Position numbers and translations under genes: made by a program. The notes beneath the pieces were generated by a model. That model was given only the letters and a program-made list of their open reading frames with translations, did no database searches and had not been told where the DNA came from. From the NCBI GenBank assembly GCA_937890825.1, contig CALADS010000012.1, positions 1 to 26,559 on the forward strand: a DNA stretch of 26,559 bases, in the 5' to 3' direction. The stretch is from an uncultured Bacteroides sp. (GTDB lineage Bacteria; Bacteroidota; Bacteroidia; Bacteroidales; Bacteroidaceae). Shown piece after piece: positions 15,480 to 23,483 of this stretch. Each line of letters opens with the position of its first letter. Within the stretch, counting starts at the first letter, position 1.

Positions 15480-16481
15480 TCAATCTATATACTTTTCAAC
15501 AAAAGCTTTTACCCGTTCTGTATATGCAGTCGGGTGGTCTTTGTAGGCTTCGGCATGTTTGGTTCTAGGAGCTATCCATAACTCTTTGGGTTGTGGCTTG
15601 GCTTCATAGAGCGGATAGACCATCCAAGTAGGTACAAATGTATCGGCATCACCGTGTATGAAGAGCATGGGCAATGTACACTTTTTTACTTGATTCAAAG
15701 CCGAAGCCTCTTCAAAGTCCCATCCATATTCTTGTTTGCAAAGCCAATTGGCTGTATGAAGCAGCGGGAAAGCCGGCAGTCCGAATTGTGCTTTCAGTTC
15801 TCCTTTGAACTCATCCCAGGCACTGGTATATCCGCAATCTTCTACGAAGCATTTGATGAAAGGCTGTTGATGTATGCCATGTTCTACTTCGCCCGACACC
15901 ATCATGGTGGTGGCAGCTCCCATGGATATGCCATGAACCACCATTTGTGTGCTTTGGCTATGGTAGGTTCCCAAACTGTCTGCCGTTCTGCCAAATAATT
16001 CATCGGCAGTTTCCGTCCATTCCAACACATCCATCCGGTCTTTCCAGCCCATTCTGATTTCGGTGCCTTCACTGCAGCCATGTCCGTATAAATCGGGTAA
16101 CAGAATATTGTATCCCAGCATTCTGCTGTACAGATAACCTATGTGTAGCATACGTACGGCATTGTCTGTGTAGCCATGCACGATGACAGCAGTCTTAGAG
16201 GTGGGTTGCGCAGCTTTTACGTAAAGGGCGTGCAAGGTTATGCCTTGTTCATTTTTAAGGTAATAATCTCGGATGGCATTCTCTTGTTGCAGGCTGTCCA
16301 GCCAATAGGCTATGTGCGGATATTTTTCGCACATAGTAGTGTAAGACTGTGCGATGTTTCTGCTTCGCGTCACTAGTTCGGCAGGATTCAGGGCATATCC
16401 CAGCATATAATAACCGGCACAAGCTAAGACAGTTCCTATCAATAAGATGCAGAAGCATGTGTATTTGAAGATTTTTTTCAT
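15480..16481 (-). CDS. Membrane-anchored alpha/beta hydrolase
   Basis: This 333-residue protein has one N-terminal hydrophobic helix (about 9-31), so the catalytic domain is probably attached to the inner membrane and faces the periplasm, or is exported. The alpha/beta hydrolase pattern is clear: HGYTDN (102-107, oxyanion region), nucleophile Ser186 in HGISMGA, Asp280 in HGDADTFVP and His309 in RTKHAEA. Similar proteins are annotated as serine aminopeptidase-type (Hydrolase_4) or lysophospholipase-like enzymes; the substrate cannot be read from the sequence. It begins 6 bases after aroE ends and ends 32 bases before the TPM gene start. Confidence 0.88.
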   Translation of the reverse strand: MKKIFKYTCFCILLIGTVLACAGYYMLGYALNPAELVTRSRNIAQSYTTMCEKYPHIAYWLDSLQQENAIRDYYLKNEQGITLHALYVKAAQPTSKTAVIVHGYTDNAVRMLHIGYLYSRMLGYNILLPDLYGHGCSEGTEIRMGWKDRMDVLEWTETADELFGRTADSLGTYHSQSTQMVVHGISMGAATTMMVSGEVEHGIHQQPFIKCFVEDCGYTSAWDEFKGELKAQFGLPAFPLLHTANWLCKQEYGWDFEEASALNQVKKCTLPMLFIHGDADTFVPTWMVYPLYEAKPQPKELWIAPRTKHAEAYKDHPTAYTERVKAFVEKYID

Positions 16482-16487
16482 AAGCGT

Positions 16488-17234
16488 TTATTTGTTCCAG
16501 ATTTCCCATGCTGCAAAAGCTTGCAGCAATAGCATTTCTAATCCATTCTTGGTGGCAGCTCCTTGCTCTGCTCCTTTTTTCAGAAATAAAGTCTGATCAG
16601 GGTTGTATATCAAATCGTATAGCAGATGATTGGCATTGAGCAGTTCGTACGGAATGTCCGGGCAATTGCTTTCATTGGGATACATTCCAACAGGGGTGCA
16701 GTTCACGATGACTGTATACTCTTTCATGATTTCCGGAGTAAGTTCCCGATAAGTCAGCAGTTCATCGCTATTTTTGCTGCGTGATACATAGGTAGCTGTC
16801 AGGCCTAATTTCTTCAATCCATGATATACGGCTTTGGAAGCTCCTCCGGTGCCTAATACCAATGCTTTTTGGTGATGCGGTTTTAATAATGGTTCGATGG
16901 ATTGAGTGAATCCGATGATGTCAGAATTGTATCCTATCAATTTGATTTTACCTTTAGCCAGACGAACAAATTTGATGACGTTTACAGCACCGATTTTCAC
17001 GGCGTCCTTGTCTAGTTCGTCCAGAAAGGGGATTACTTGTTCTTTGTAGGGTATGGTCACATTGAGGCCGTTTAGGTTAGTATTTTCCTCGATTACTTCC
17101 ATAAAATCGTTGATGCCGGGTATTTCAAAGTTGATATATTCAGCATCAATGTGTTCGGCTTTGAATTTTTCATTGAAGTAGTCTTTTGAAAAAGAGTGTT
17201 TAAGCGGATAGCCTATCAAACCATATTTCTGCAT
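16488..17234 (-). CDS. aroE: Shikimate dehydrogenase
   Basis: AroE reduces 3-dehydroshikimate to shikimate with NADPH. The 248-residue protein shows the shikimate-binding HSFS (13-16), catalytic Lys64 in NVTIPYKE, Asp105 in GYNSDIIGF and the NADP loop GTGGASKA (128-135). The start is set at ATG 17234 (MQKYGLIGYP), which matches the usual AroE N-terminus; ATGs at 17237, 17240 and 17261 would add 1-9 residues. It follows menG by 33 bases. Chorismate from this pathway also feeds menaquinone, the product of its neighbour. Confidence 0.94.
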   Translation of the reverse strand: MQKYGLIGYPLKHSFSKDYFNEKFKAEHIDAEYINFEIPGINDFMEVIEENTNLNGLNVTIPYKEQVIPFLDELDKDAVKIGAVNVIKFVRLAKGKIKLIGYNSDIIGFTQSIEPLLKPHHQKALVLGTGGASKAVYHGLKKLGLTATYVSRSKNSDELLTYRELTPEIMKEYTVIVNCTPVGMYPNESNCPDIPYELLNANHLLYDLIYNPDQTLFLKKGAEQGAATKNGLEMLLLQAFAAWEIWNK

Positions 17235-17267
17235 CATCATTCTGTTCTTTAATATTTGCACGTAGGT

Positions 17268-18005
17268 TTATTTGGAAGCAATGTATAGAGTACAGATTCC
17301 GAAGGTGAGCCGTTGGAAGGTTACTTTGCTGAAGCCGGCTTTACGTATCACTTCTTGCATGATTTCTCCTTGTGGAAAGGCTCGTATGCTTTCCGGTAAG
17401 TAGGTGTAAGCACTGCGGTCTTTCGAAATCAGTTTTCCCAATAAGGGGATTACTGCTTTGGAGTACACGTTGAAGAGTTGTTTCATCGGAAAACGCTCTG
17501 GTGTGGTCAGTTCCAAGATTACCAGATGTCCTCCGGGTCTCAGTACTCTGCACATCTCCGACAGACCTTTATCCAGTCCTTCAAAGTTACGTATGCCAAA
17601 GGCTACGGTAATTGCATCAAAGGTGTCGTCGGCAAATGAGAGATTAGTACAATCCTCTCGGGCAAAGGTGATTTTGTCCGAGAGGTGCACTTGTTTTACT
17701 TTTTCACGTCCCACATTCATCATGCCTTCCGAGATGTCGGTACCTATCAGCGAGTCCGGCTGTAATTCCTGGCAGGCTAATATGGCAAAGTCGCCCGTGC
17801 CGGTGGCCACGTCCATCATTTTGCGTGGTCGAAACGGTCGCAATGTATTGATGGCTTTTTTTCGCCAGCGACGGTCTATGCCCATAGACAGCGTATGATT
17901 CAGTTTATCATAAGCAGGTGCAATGTTATCGAACATCTGTTCCACCTGTTCGCTTTTTTTTCCGTCTTTCTTATAAGGCTTGATGTTTTCCTGTGGGTAG
18001 TTCAT
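17268..18005 (-). CDS. menG: Demethylmenaquinone methyltransferase (MenG/UbiE)
   Basis: This 245-residue class I SAM methyltransferase carries out the C-methylation that completes menaquinone. SAM motif I is DVATGTGDFA (65-74). The UbiE/MenG signatures are visible: AYDKLNHTLSMGIDRRWR (31-48) and VAFGIRNF. Anaerobic Bacteroidales make menaquinone but not ubiquinone, so the MenG name is preferred over UbiE. It lies 7 bases after purC. Confidence 0.95.
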   Translation of the reverse strand: MNYPQENIKPYKKDGKKSEQVEQMFDNIAPAYDKLNHTLSMGIDRRWRKKAINTLRPFRPRKMMDVATGTGDFAILACQELQPDSLIGTDISEGMMNVGREKVKQVHLSDKITFAREDCTNLSFADDTFDAITVAFGIRNFEGLDKGLSEMCRVLRPGGHLVILELTTPERFPMKQLFNVYSKAVIPLLGKLISKDRSAYTYLPESIRAFPQGEIMQEVIRKAGFSKVTFQRLTFGICTLYIASK

Positions 18006-18012
18006 AGACTGT

Positions 18013-18954
18013 TTATTTCAGATAATCAGTTACATTCTTTTCAATACGTGCAGCAATGTTGCTGGTATCTTCCTTTACAAACTTTTCACCGGTGATGTGT
18101 TCGTAGAGTTCGATATAGCGTTCGCTGATGCTGTTTACGATTTCATCGGTCATTTCAGGAACTTGTTGTCCTTCTTTTCCCTGGAAACCATTGTCCATCA
18201 GCCATTCACGTACGAATTCCTTGGAAAGTTGCTTCTGCGGTTCGCCTTTTTCGAAGCGTTCTTGATAGCCTTCGCTATAGAAGTAGCGGCTGGAGTCTGG
18301 TGTATGTATTTCATCCATCAGATAGATTGTTCCGTTGTGCTTGCCAAATTCGTATTTGGTATCCACCAGGATGAGGCCACGTTCGGCTGCAATTTCCGTA
18401 CCGCGTTTGAAGAGGGCCAGTGTGTATTTCTCCAGCAGAGCATATTCTTCGGGTGTGGCCAGTCCTTTTGCCAAGATTTCCTCTTTAGAGATATCCGCAT
18501 CATGTTCGCCGATTTCAGCTTTGGTAGTCGGAGTAATGATGGGTTCCGGGAATTTTTGGTTTTCCTTCATTCCTTCGGGCAGGCGTACACCGCAAATTTC
18601 GCGCACGCCGCTTTTATAGGCACGCCATGCGCTTCCGCAGAGGTAGCCGCGCACAATCATTTCTACCGGAAAACCTTCGCACATTACTCCTACAGTGACC
18701 ATGGGGTCGGGAGTAGCCAGTTTCCAGTTGGGGCAAATGTCTGTAGTTGCGTCCAGAAATTTGGCTGCAATCTGGTTCAGCATTTGACCTTTGAAAGGTA
18801 TTCCTTTCGGCAATACTACGTCGAAAGCCGAAATACGGTCGGTTGCTACCATAACAAGTTTTTCACCCTTGATGTTGTACACATCACGTACTTTTCCGTG
18901 GTACACGCTTTGTTGTTCGGGAAAGTTAAATTCAGTTGCTGTTAATGCTTTCAT
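18013..18954 (-). CDS. purC: Phosphoribosylaminoimidazole-succinocarboxamide synthase
   Basis: PurC joins CAIR and aspartate using ATP to give SAICAR in purine synthesis. The 313-residue protein is the long form common in Bacteroidetes; the E. coli enzyme is about 237 residues. Visible signatures are GKVRDVY (20-26), ATDRISAFDV (37-46) and the VDTKYEFG motif near residue 200. The last about 60 residues form a helical tail. It follows phoH by 10 bases on the minus strand. Confidence 0.95.
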   Translation of the reverse strand: MKALTATEFNFPEQQSVYHGKVRDVYNIKGEKLVMVATDRISAFDVVLPKGIPFKGQMLNQIAAKFLDATTDICPNWKLATPDPMVTVGVMCEGFPVEMIVRGYLCGSAWRAYKSGVREICGVRLPEGMKENQKFPEPIITPTTKAEIGEHDADISKEEILAKGLATPEEYALLEKYTLALFKRGTEIAAERGLILVDTKYEFGKHNGTIYLMDEIHTPDSSRYFYSEGYQERFEKGEPQKQLSKEFVREWLMDNGFQGKEGQQVPEMTDEIVNSISERYIELYEHITGEKFVKEDTSNIAARIEKNVTDYLK

Positions 18955-18964
18955 TGTCTTGAAT

Positions 18965-19957
18965 TTATAAAATTTTGAGTTCTTTGATTTCTGCTTTTTT
19001 CTTTTCTTTTTCTGCTTTTTGTTCTTTGTCGAATTTTTCGTAGGCTTCTACTATCTGTGTCACCAGTTTATGCCGGACGATATCTTTTTTGTTCAGTTCT
19101 ATAAAACTGATGCCTTTAACTCCTTTCAGAATCTTCATGGCTTGTACTAACCCCGATGTCTGCGAGGCAGGAAGGTCTATTTGCGTCATATCGCCCGTTA
19201 TTATCATTTTGGTATTCATACCCATGCGTGTCAGGAACATCTTGATTTGCTGGGTAGTGGTGTTCTGGGCTTCATCCAGGATTACTACCGCATCGTTCAG
19301 TGTGCGTCCTCGCATAAAGGCCAGCGGTGCTATCTGGATGATGTTTAAATCCATATATTCCTTTAGTTTGGCCGCCGGAATCATGTCTTGCAGTGCATCG
19401 TATAGGGGTTGCAGATAAGGGTCTATTTTATCCTTCATGTCTCCGGGCAGGAATCCCAGTTTCTCTCCGGCTTCTACAGCCGGACGGCTCAAGATGATTT
19501 TTTTTATTTCTTTGTTTTTCAGGGCACGTACTGCCAGTGCTATGGCCGTATACGTCTTTCCGGAGCCGGCAGGTCCGATGGCGAATACCATGTCATTTTT
19601 TTGAAAGGATTCTACCAGTTTTTGTTGGTTTTCGCTACGGGGGATGATGGGTTTTCCGGTTACGCTGAACACGATGACGTTGCCACTTTTCTCGTTTTGC
19701 GGATTATTCCCCTTGATGATGTCTATAATCACTTCCTCTTTTAGAGAATTGTATTCCGTGCAGTATTTTTCCAGTTTTACGATGTTCTCTTCGAAGGCGC
19801 ACATTTCCTCTTCATCTCCCAGCACTTTAATGACATTGCCGCGGGCCACAATGCGAAGCTTGGGATGTAAGGCCTTGATAAGTTGCATGTTGGTGTTGTT
19901 TACACCATAGAAGATTACAGGGTCTATGTCTTCTAGAACAATCAGTTTTTCTATCAT
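18965..19957 (-). CDS. phoH: PhoH family ATPase
   Basis: This 330-residue cytoplasmic P-loop protein has an N-terminal domain (about 1-100) and a PhoH ATPase core: Walker A GPAGSGKT (128-135), SRPAVEAGEKLGFLPGD (157-173) and Walker B VVILDEAQN (224-232). The C-terminus is a highly charged Lys/Glu tail. PhoH proteins are linked to RNA metabolism and ribosome maturation in several bacteria, but the exact role is unsettled. It is the first gene of the operon and has a candidate promoter 50 bases upstream. Confidence 0.92.
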   Translation of the reverse strand: MIEKLIVLEDIDPVIFYGVNNTNMQLIKALHPKLRIVARGNVIKVLGDEEEMCAFEENIVKLEKYCTEYNSLKEEVIIDIIKGNNPQNEKSGNVIVFSVTGKPIIPRSENQQKLVESFQKNDMVFAIGPAGSGKTYTAIALAVRALKNKEIKKIILSRPAVEAGEKLGFLPGDMKDKIDPYLQPLYDALQDMIPAAKLKEYMDLNIIQIAPLAFMRGRTLNDAVVILDEAQNTTTQQIKMFLTRMGMNTKMIITGDMTQIDLPASQTSGLVQAMKILKGVKGISFIELNKKDIVRHKLVTQIVEAYEKFDKEQKAEKEKKKAEIKELKIL

Positions 19958-20006
19958 TCAGTATGTTTTAATGCGTTAGCCTATCGGCATATATCTATTC
20001 TGGTCG

Positions 20007-20014
20007 CAAATTTA
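20007..20014 (-). promoter_or_regulatory. -7 element for the phoH operon (minus strand)
   Basis: Plus-strand CAAATTTA reads TAAATTTG on the minus strand, matching TAnnTTTG, 50 bases before the phoH ATG. The best -33 candidate is ATTGG-like and weak. Confidence 0.5.
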
Positions 20015-20077
20015 ATGAATCGTTTGGAAACGTGCCAATTTCAAGCTGGAAATTGATAGAGATGTGGGCTAAAAACG

Positions 20078-20085
20078 TATCTTTG
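20078..20085 (+). promoter_or_regulatory. -7 element for the potassium channel gene
   Basis: TATCTTTG matches TAnnTTTG and lies 39 bases before ATG 20125. Since it falls inside the longest possible ORF (GTG 20032), it argues for the shorter start. Confidence 0.6.
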
Positions 20086-20124
20086 CCATTAAAACGGAGT
20101 ATTCACTATTTATGGTATATCATT

Positions 20125-20889
20125 ATGAAGCTATATAGCCTTGTGCAGCGTTTTTTGGGTGGCAGATTTGTGCATTATTTTGTGTTGTTTTTTATTACGA
20201 TTTCCATCTTGGCAGTTATTGCCAGTTCATTTCGCGAGATGGCTCCTTATCGCATTCCGCTTTTTGCCGTCACTTATCTGTCTTCTTTTGTGTTCTTATT
20301 AGAGTTTGTGGCGCGCATTTTTGCGGCTCCTGCCCGTTTTCCGGGCAAATCGGTCGGCAAGGCTCGTCTGAGTTACACGTTTTCTTTTTATGGGCTTGTA
20401 GATTTTGTAGCCGTGCTTCCCTGCATCCTGGCCTATTTTTATTGGGATACTCCCACCGTGCATATCATTATTTTGCCGTATATATTCATCATCTTTAAGT
20501 TGATTCGCCATTCCAAGTCTTTCCGCCTGATTGGCAGAGCTTTGTCGTCTGTCCGTGAAGAGTTGACAACCGCCTATACGGCTTGTCTTATCATGGTATG
20601 CTTTTCTGCTATTCTGATGTATTATATCGAGCGCGATGCCCAGCCCGATGTCTTCCAAAATATCGGTGACAGTTTTTGGTGGGCCATTGTAGCATTTACC
20701 ACCGTGGGGTATGGCGACATTTATCCCATTACCCCTTTGGGAAAAATCTTGAGTTGCATCATCAGCATGATAGGCATTGCCATGATTGCTATTCCTACCG
20801 GTATCATCAGTTCGGCATTTATCAATATCATCCAGAAAAAGGAACGCAGATTATGGGATGAAACGCACCCCGAAGATGAACCAATGTAG
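20125..20889 (+). CDS. Six-TM-type potassium channel
   Basis: This 254-residue ion channel of the voltage-gated-like superfamily sits in the inner membrane. Hydrophobic helices are seen at about 15-35, 46-66, 84-105, 113-125, 148-168 and 206-235. The potassium selectivity filter TTVGYGD is at 192-198. The S4-like segment has only scattered charges (KLIRHSKSFRLIGR, 125-138), so voltage sensing is uncertain. No C-terminal regulatory domain (RCK or cyclic-nucleotide) is present, as only about 18 residues follow the last helix. ATG 20125 is chosen because an earlier GTG (20032) would place the promoter inside the gene. It is divergent from phoH. Confidence 0.9.
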   Translation: MKLYSLVQRFLGGRFVHYFVLFFITISILAVIASSFREMAPYRIPLFAVTYLSSFVFLLEFVARIFAAPARFPGKSVGKARLSYTFSFYGLVDFVAVLPCILAYFYWDTPTVHIIILPYIFIIFKLIRHSKSFRLIGRALSSVREELTTAYTACLIMVCFSAILMYYIERDAQPDVFQNIGDSFWWAIVAFTTVGYGDIYPITPLGKILSCIISMIGIAMIAIPTGIISSAFINIIQKKERRLWDETHPEDEPM

Positions 20890-20942
20890 TACGGCGTAGG
20901 TTTAGATAAAGAGCGATTGTCGAAGCTTTGCGTAGTTTTTCC

Positions 20943-20950
20943 TATCTTTG
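20943..20950 (+). promoter_or_regulatory. -7 element for mnmA (TATCTTTG)
   Basis: TATCTTTG matches TAnnTTTG, 53 bases before the mnmA ATG and 53 bases after the channel stop codon. It probably starts the mnmA-protease-xseA-xseB transcript. Confidence 0.6.
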
Positions 20951-21003
20951 CAAATGAAGCTATGCTTTGACAGGCAGAAAGTTTAACTTTATAACAGAGA
21001 AAG

Positions 21004-22074
21004 ATGATAGATTCCGACAAGAGAGTATTGGTAGGTATGAGTGGTGGCATTGATAGTACAGCTACTTGTTTGATGTTGAGAGAACAAGGCTATGACATCG
21101 TAGGACTTACCATGTGGGTGTGGGGCGAAGAGCCTTGTGATGCACGCCAGCTGGCACAAAGTATGGGCATAGAGCATTACGTGGCCGATGAGCGAGCCTC
21201 CTTCAGGCAGATTATAGTACAGAATTTTATAGATGAATACCGTCAGGGGCGCACTCCCAATCCGTGTGTCATGTGCAATCCGCTGTTCAAATTTCGTATT
21301 TTGAAGGAATGGGCCGATAAGTTGGGATGTGCATGGATAGCCACCGGACATTATACTCGCCTGGAAGAACTAGACGGCAAAGTCTATATTGTGGCCGGAG
21401 ATGATGACAAAAAAGACCAGTCGTATTTTTTATGGCGTTTAGGTCAGGACATACTTCGCCGCTGTATTTTCCCTTTAGGTAATTATACCAAGTTGCAGGT
21501 ACGCGATTATCTGCGTCAGAAAGGTTACACCCTCAAGGCTGAGGAAGGAGAAAGCATGGAGGTTTGCTTCATTCAGGGCGATTACCGTGATTTCTTGCGT
21601 ACCCATTCACCGGAGATTGACCGGGAAGTGGGGCCGGGGTGGTTTGTCAATGCTGCAGGTGTAAAGTTGGGCGAGCATAAAGGCTTTCCGTATTACACCA
21701 TTGGTCAGCGCAAGGGATTGGAAATCGCTTTGGGAAAGCCGGCCTATGTGCTGAAAATCAACCCGCAGAAGAATACCGTTATGCTGGGCGATGCCGAGCA
21801 GCTGAAGACCTCGTATATGCTGGTAGAGCAGGAGCAGTTGTGGGATGAGGCCGAATGTATGCAGAGTGAACAACTCACCGTGCGGATTCGTTACCGTAGC
21901 AAGCCTATTCCCTGCACGCTTTCCCGCTTGGAGGACGGCCGCCTGATGGTGCATTTTCTGGAGCCAGCTTCCGCCATAGCACCCGGTCAGTCTGCCGTAT
22001 TCTATGTAGGACGTAGGGTAGTGGGAGGCTCATTCATAGCTTCTCAGAGAGGTATCGGACAATTTATCAGTTGA
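21004..22074 (+). CDS. mnmA: tRNA-specific 2-thiouridylase MnmA
   Basis: MnmA installs the 2-thio group on the wobble uridine (U34) of Glu, Gln and Lys tRNAs. The 356-residue protein has the PP-loop SGGIDS (13-18), catalytic Cys91 in NPCVMCNPLFKF and the persulfide Cys188 in EVCFIQGD. The GQRKGL motif of the central domain is near residue 236. Bacteroidetes often have two MnmA paralogs, so this may be one of two. The next gene starts 14 bases later. Confidence 0.93.
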   Translation: MIDSDKRVLVGMSGGIDSTATCLMLREQGYDIVGLTMWVWGEEPCDARQLAQSMGIEHYVADERASFRQIIVQNFIDEYRQGRTPNPCVMCNPLFKFRILKEWADKLGCAWIATGHYTRLEELDGKVYIVAGDDDKKDQSYFLWRLGQDILRRCIFPLGNYTKLQVRDYLRQKGYTLKAEEGESMEVCFIQGDYRDFLRTHSPEIDREVGPGWFVNAAGVKLGEHKGFPYYTIGQRKGLEIALGKPAYVLKINPQKNTVMLGDAEQLKTSYMLVEQEQLWDEAECMQSEQLTVRIRYRSKPIPCTLSRLEDGRLMVHFLEPASAIAPGQSAVFYVGRRVVGGSFIASQRGIGQFIS

Positions 22075-22088
22075 ATTTTTAATGAAGT

Positions 22089-23483
22089 ATGTACAAGAAA
22101 AATAGTATATGGTTTAGTAAAGCACTTATCTTTTTGGTATGGGCCGGTTGCAGTATGTCGGCAGATGCACAGCCGGATACCTTGAAGTATCGTGTCACCT
22201 TGAAGGATAAATTGCTGACGGAATATTCGCTGAATCACCCGGAGGCCTTTTTATCTGAAAAGGCCCTTGCCCGTAGAAGAAAACAGCACTTGGCGGTCGA
22301 TTCTACCGATTTGCCGGTTTGTGGGGCTTATATTCGGGCGATAGAGCAGTTGGGCGCCACGGTGTTGCACACGGGCAAGTGGGAAAATTTTGTCACCGTA
22401 TCTGCTCGGGATACCCTGCTGGCATCGCGTATGGCAGCCCTCCCTTTTGTGCGGTCGGTCGTCAAGGTGTGGCAGACTCCCAAGGCCGAAGCCTGGAACA
22501 TGGAGCGGGATTCCATACTCGACTTCTGGACAACCGATGAAAAAGAACCTTACGGTACAGGTGCTGCACAGATTCGCATGAGCAATGGAGATAAACTGCA
22601 TACAGCCGGTTTTCGGGGCGAAAACATTTCCATAGCAGTGATAGATGCCGGCTTTCAGAACGTAGACCGGATGAAGTTGATGAGCAATCTGCATATCTTA
22701 GGCACACGTGACTTTGTGGGGAAGGACGATGAAATTTATGTAGCCAGTACACATGGCACCAATGTATTGTCGTGTATGGCCATGAACAGGCCGTCTGTAA
22801 TGGTGGGCACAGCTCCGGAGGCTTCCTACTGGCTGATTCGTACAGAAGATGAAGTGTCTGAATATCCCGTAGAAGAAGATAACTGGGCGGCTGCCGTGGA
22901 ATTTGCCGATAGTGTGGGAGTAGATATTATCAACACTTCGCTGGGATATTATAATTTTGACGACAAGTCGATGAATTATCGTCTGTGCGATTTGGATGGT
23001 AAGGTGTCTCTCATGTCGCGGCAGGCATCCCGGCTGGCTGATAAAGGCATTCTGCTGGTGTGCAGTGCCGGTAATTCCGGCATGGGGGTATGGAAGAAGA
23101 TTACTCCGCCGGCCGATGCCGAGAATGTATTGGCTGTAGGTGCGGTAGACAAGCAGGGATTGCTGGCACCTTTCTCTTCGGTAGGCAATACAGCCGATGG
23201 AAGGGTGAAGCCCGATGTGATGGCGGTGGGGGTAATGGCCGATGTAATCCATACCAATGGTACACAGACAAAAGCCAACGGTACTTCCTTTGCCTCGCCG
23301 ATTCTTTGCGGACTGGTGGCTTGTTTATGGCAGGCTTGTCCTACGCTCACTGCCAAGGAACTGATACAACTGGTACGTCAGTCGGGTAATCGTGCCGATT
23401 GTTGGGATAATATTTATGGTTATGGAGTGCCGGACGTGTGGAAGGCTTATCAACACTACCTGGCAAAGCAAGTACAGAAATAA
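22089..23483 (+). CDS. Secreted S8 (subtilisin-like) serine peptidase
   Basis: This 464-residue protein begins with a signal peptide (about 1-28, probable cleavage after SADA). It has a propeptide-like region (about 30-150, including YRVTLKDK and a FVRSVVKVWQTP segment) and a subtilase domain. The catalytic residues are Asp186 in IAVIDAGF, His222 in STHGTNVL and Ser400 in NGTSFASP; the oxyanion Asn329 is in SAGNSG. The protein is therefore likely exported and active in the periplasm or at the surface; the substrate is unknown. A Cys at 21 lies in WAGC, but the Trp at -3 is a poor lipobox. The stop codon overlaps the xseA ATG (TAATG), so it belongs to the operon. Confidence 0.92.
   Translation: MYKKNSIWFSKALIFLVWAGCSMSADAQPDTLKYRVTLKDKLLTEYSLNHPEAFLSEKALARRRKQHLAVDSTDLPVCGAYIRAIEQLGATVLHTGKWENFVTVSARDTLLASRMAALPFVRSVVKVWQTPKAEAWNMERDSILDFWTTDEKEPYGTGAAQIRMSNGDKLHTAGFRGENISIAVIDAGFQNVDRMKLMSNLHILGTRDFVGKDDEIYVASTHGTNVLSCMAMNRPSVMVGTAPEASYWLIRTEDEVSEYPVEEDNWAAAVEFADSVGVDIINTSLGYYNFDDKSMNYRLCDLDGKVSLMSRQASRLADKGILLVCSAGNSGMGVWKKITPPADAENVLAVGAVDKQGLLAPFSSVGNTADGRVKPDVMAVGVMADVIHTNGTQTKANGTSFASPILCGLVACLWQACPTLTAKELIQLVRQSGNRADCWDNIYGYGVPDVWKAYQHYLAKQVQK

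Noticed and set aside
18097..18945. 282-residue open frame on the plus strand opposite purC
   Set aside because: It is antisense to a clear purC gene, has Phe/Cys-rich composition typical of a reverse-complement shadow, and has no promoter.
20032..20124. Longer start of the potassium channel (GTG 20032)
   Set aside because: A good -7 element at 20078-20085 lies within it, so the mRNA would begin after that start codon.
22130..22160. Lipoprotein signal in the S8 protease
   Set aside because: The WAGC sequence has Trp at -3, a poor lipobox; cleavage after SADA by signal peptidase I is more likely.
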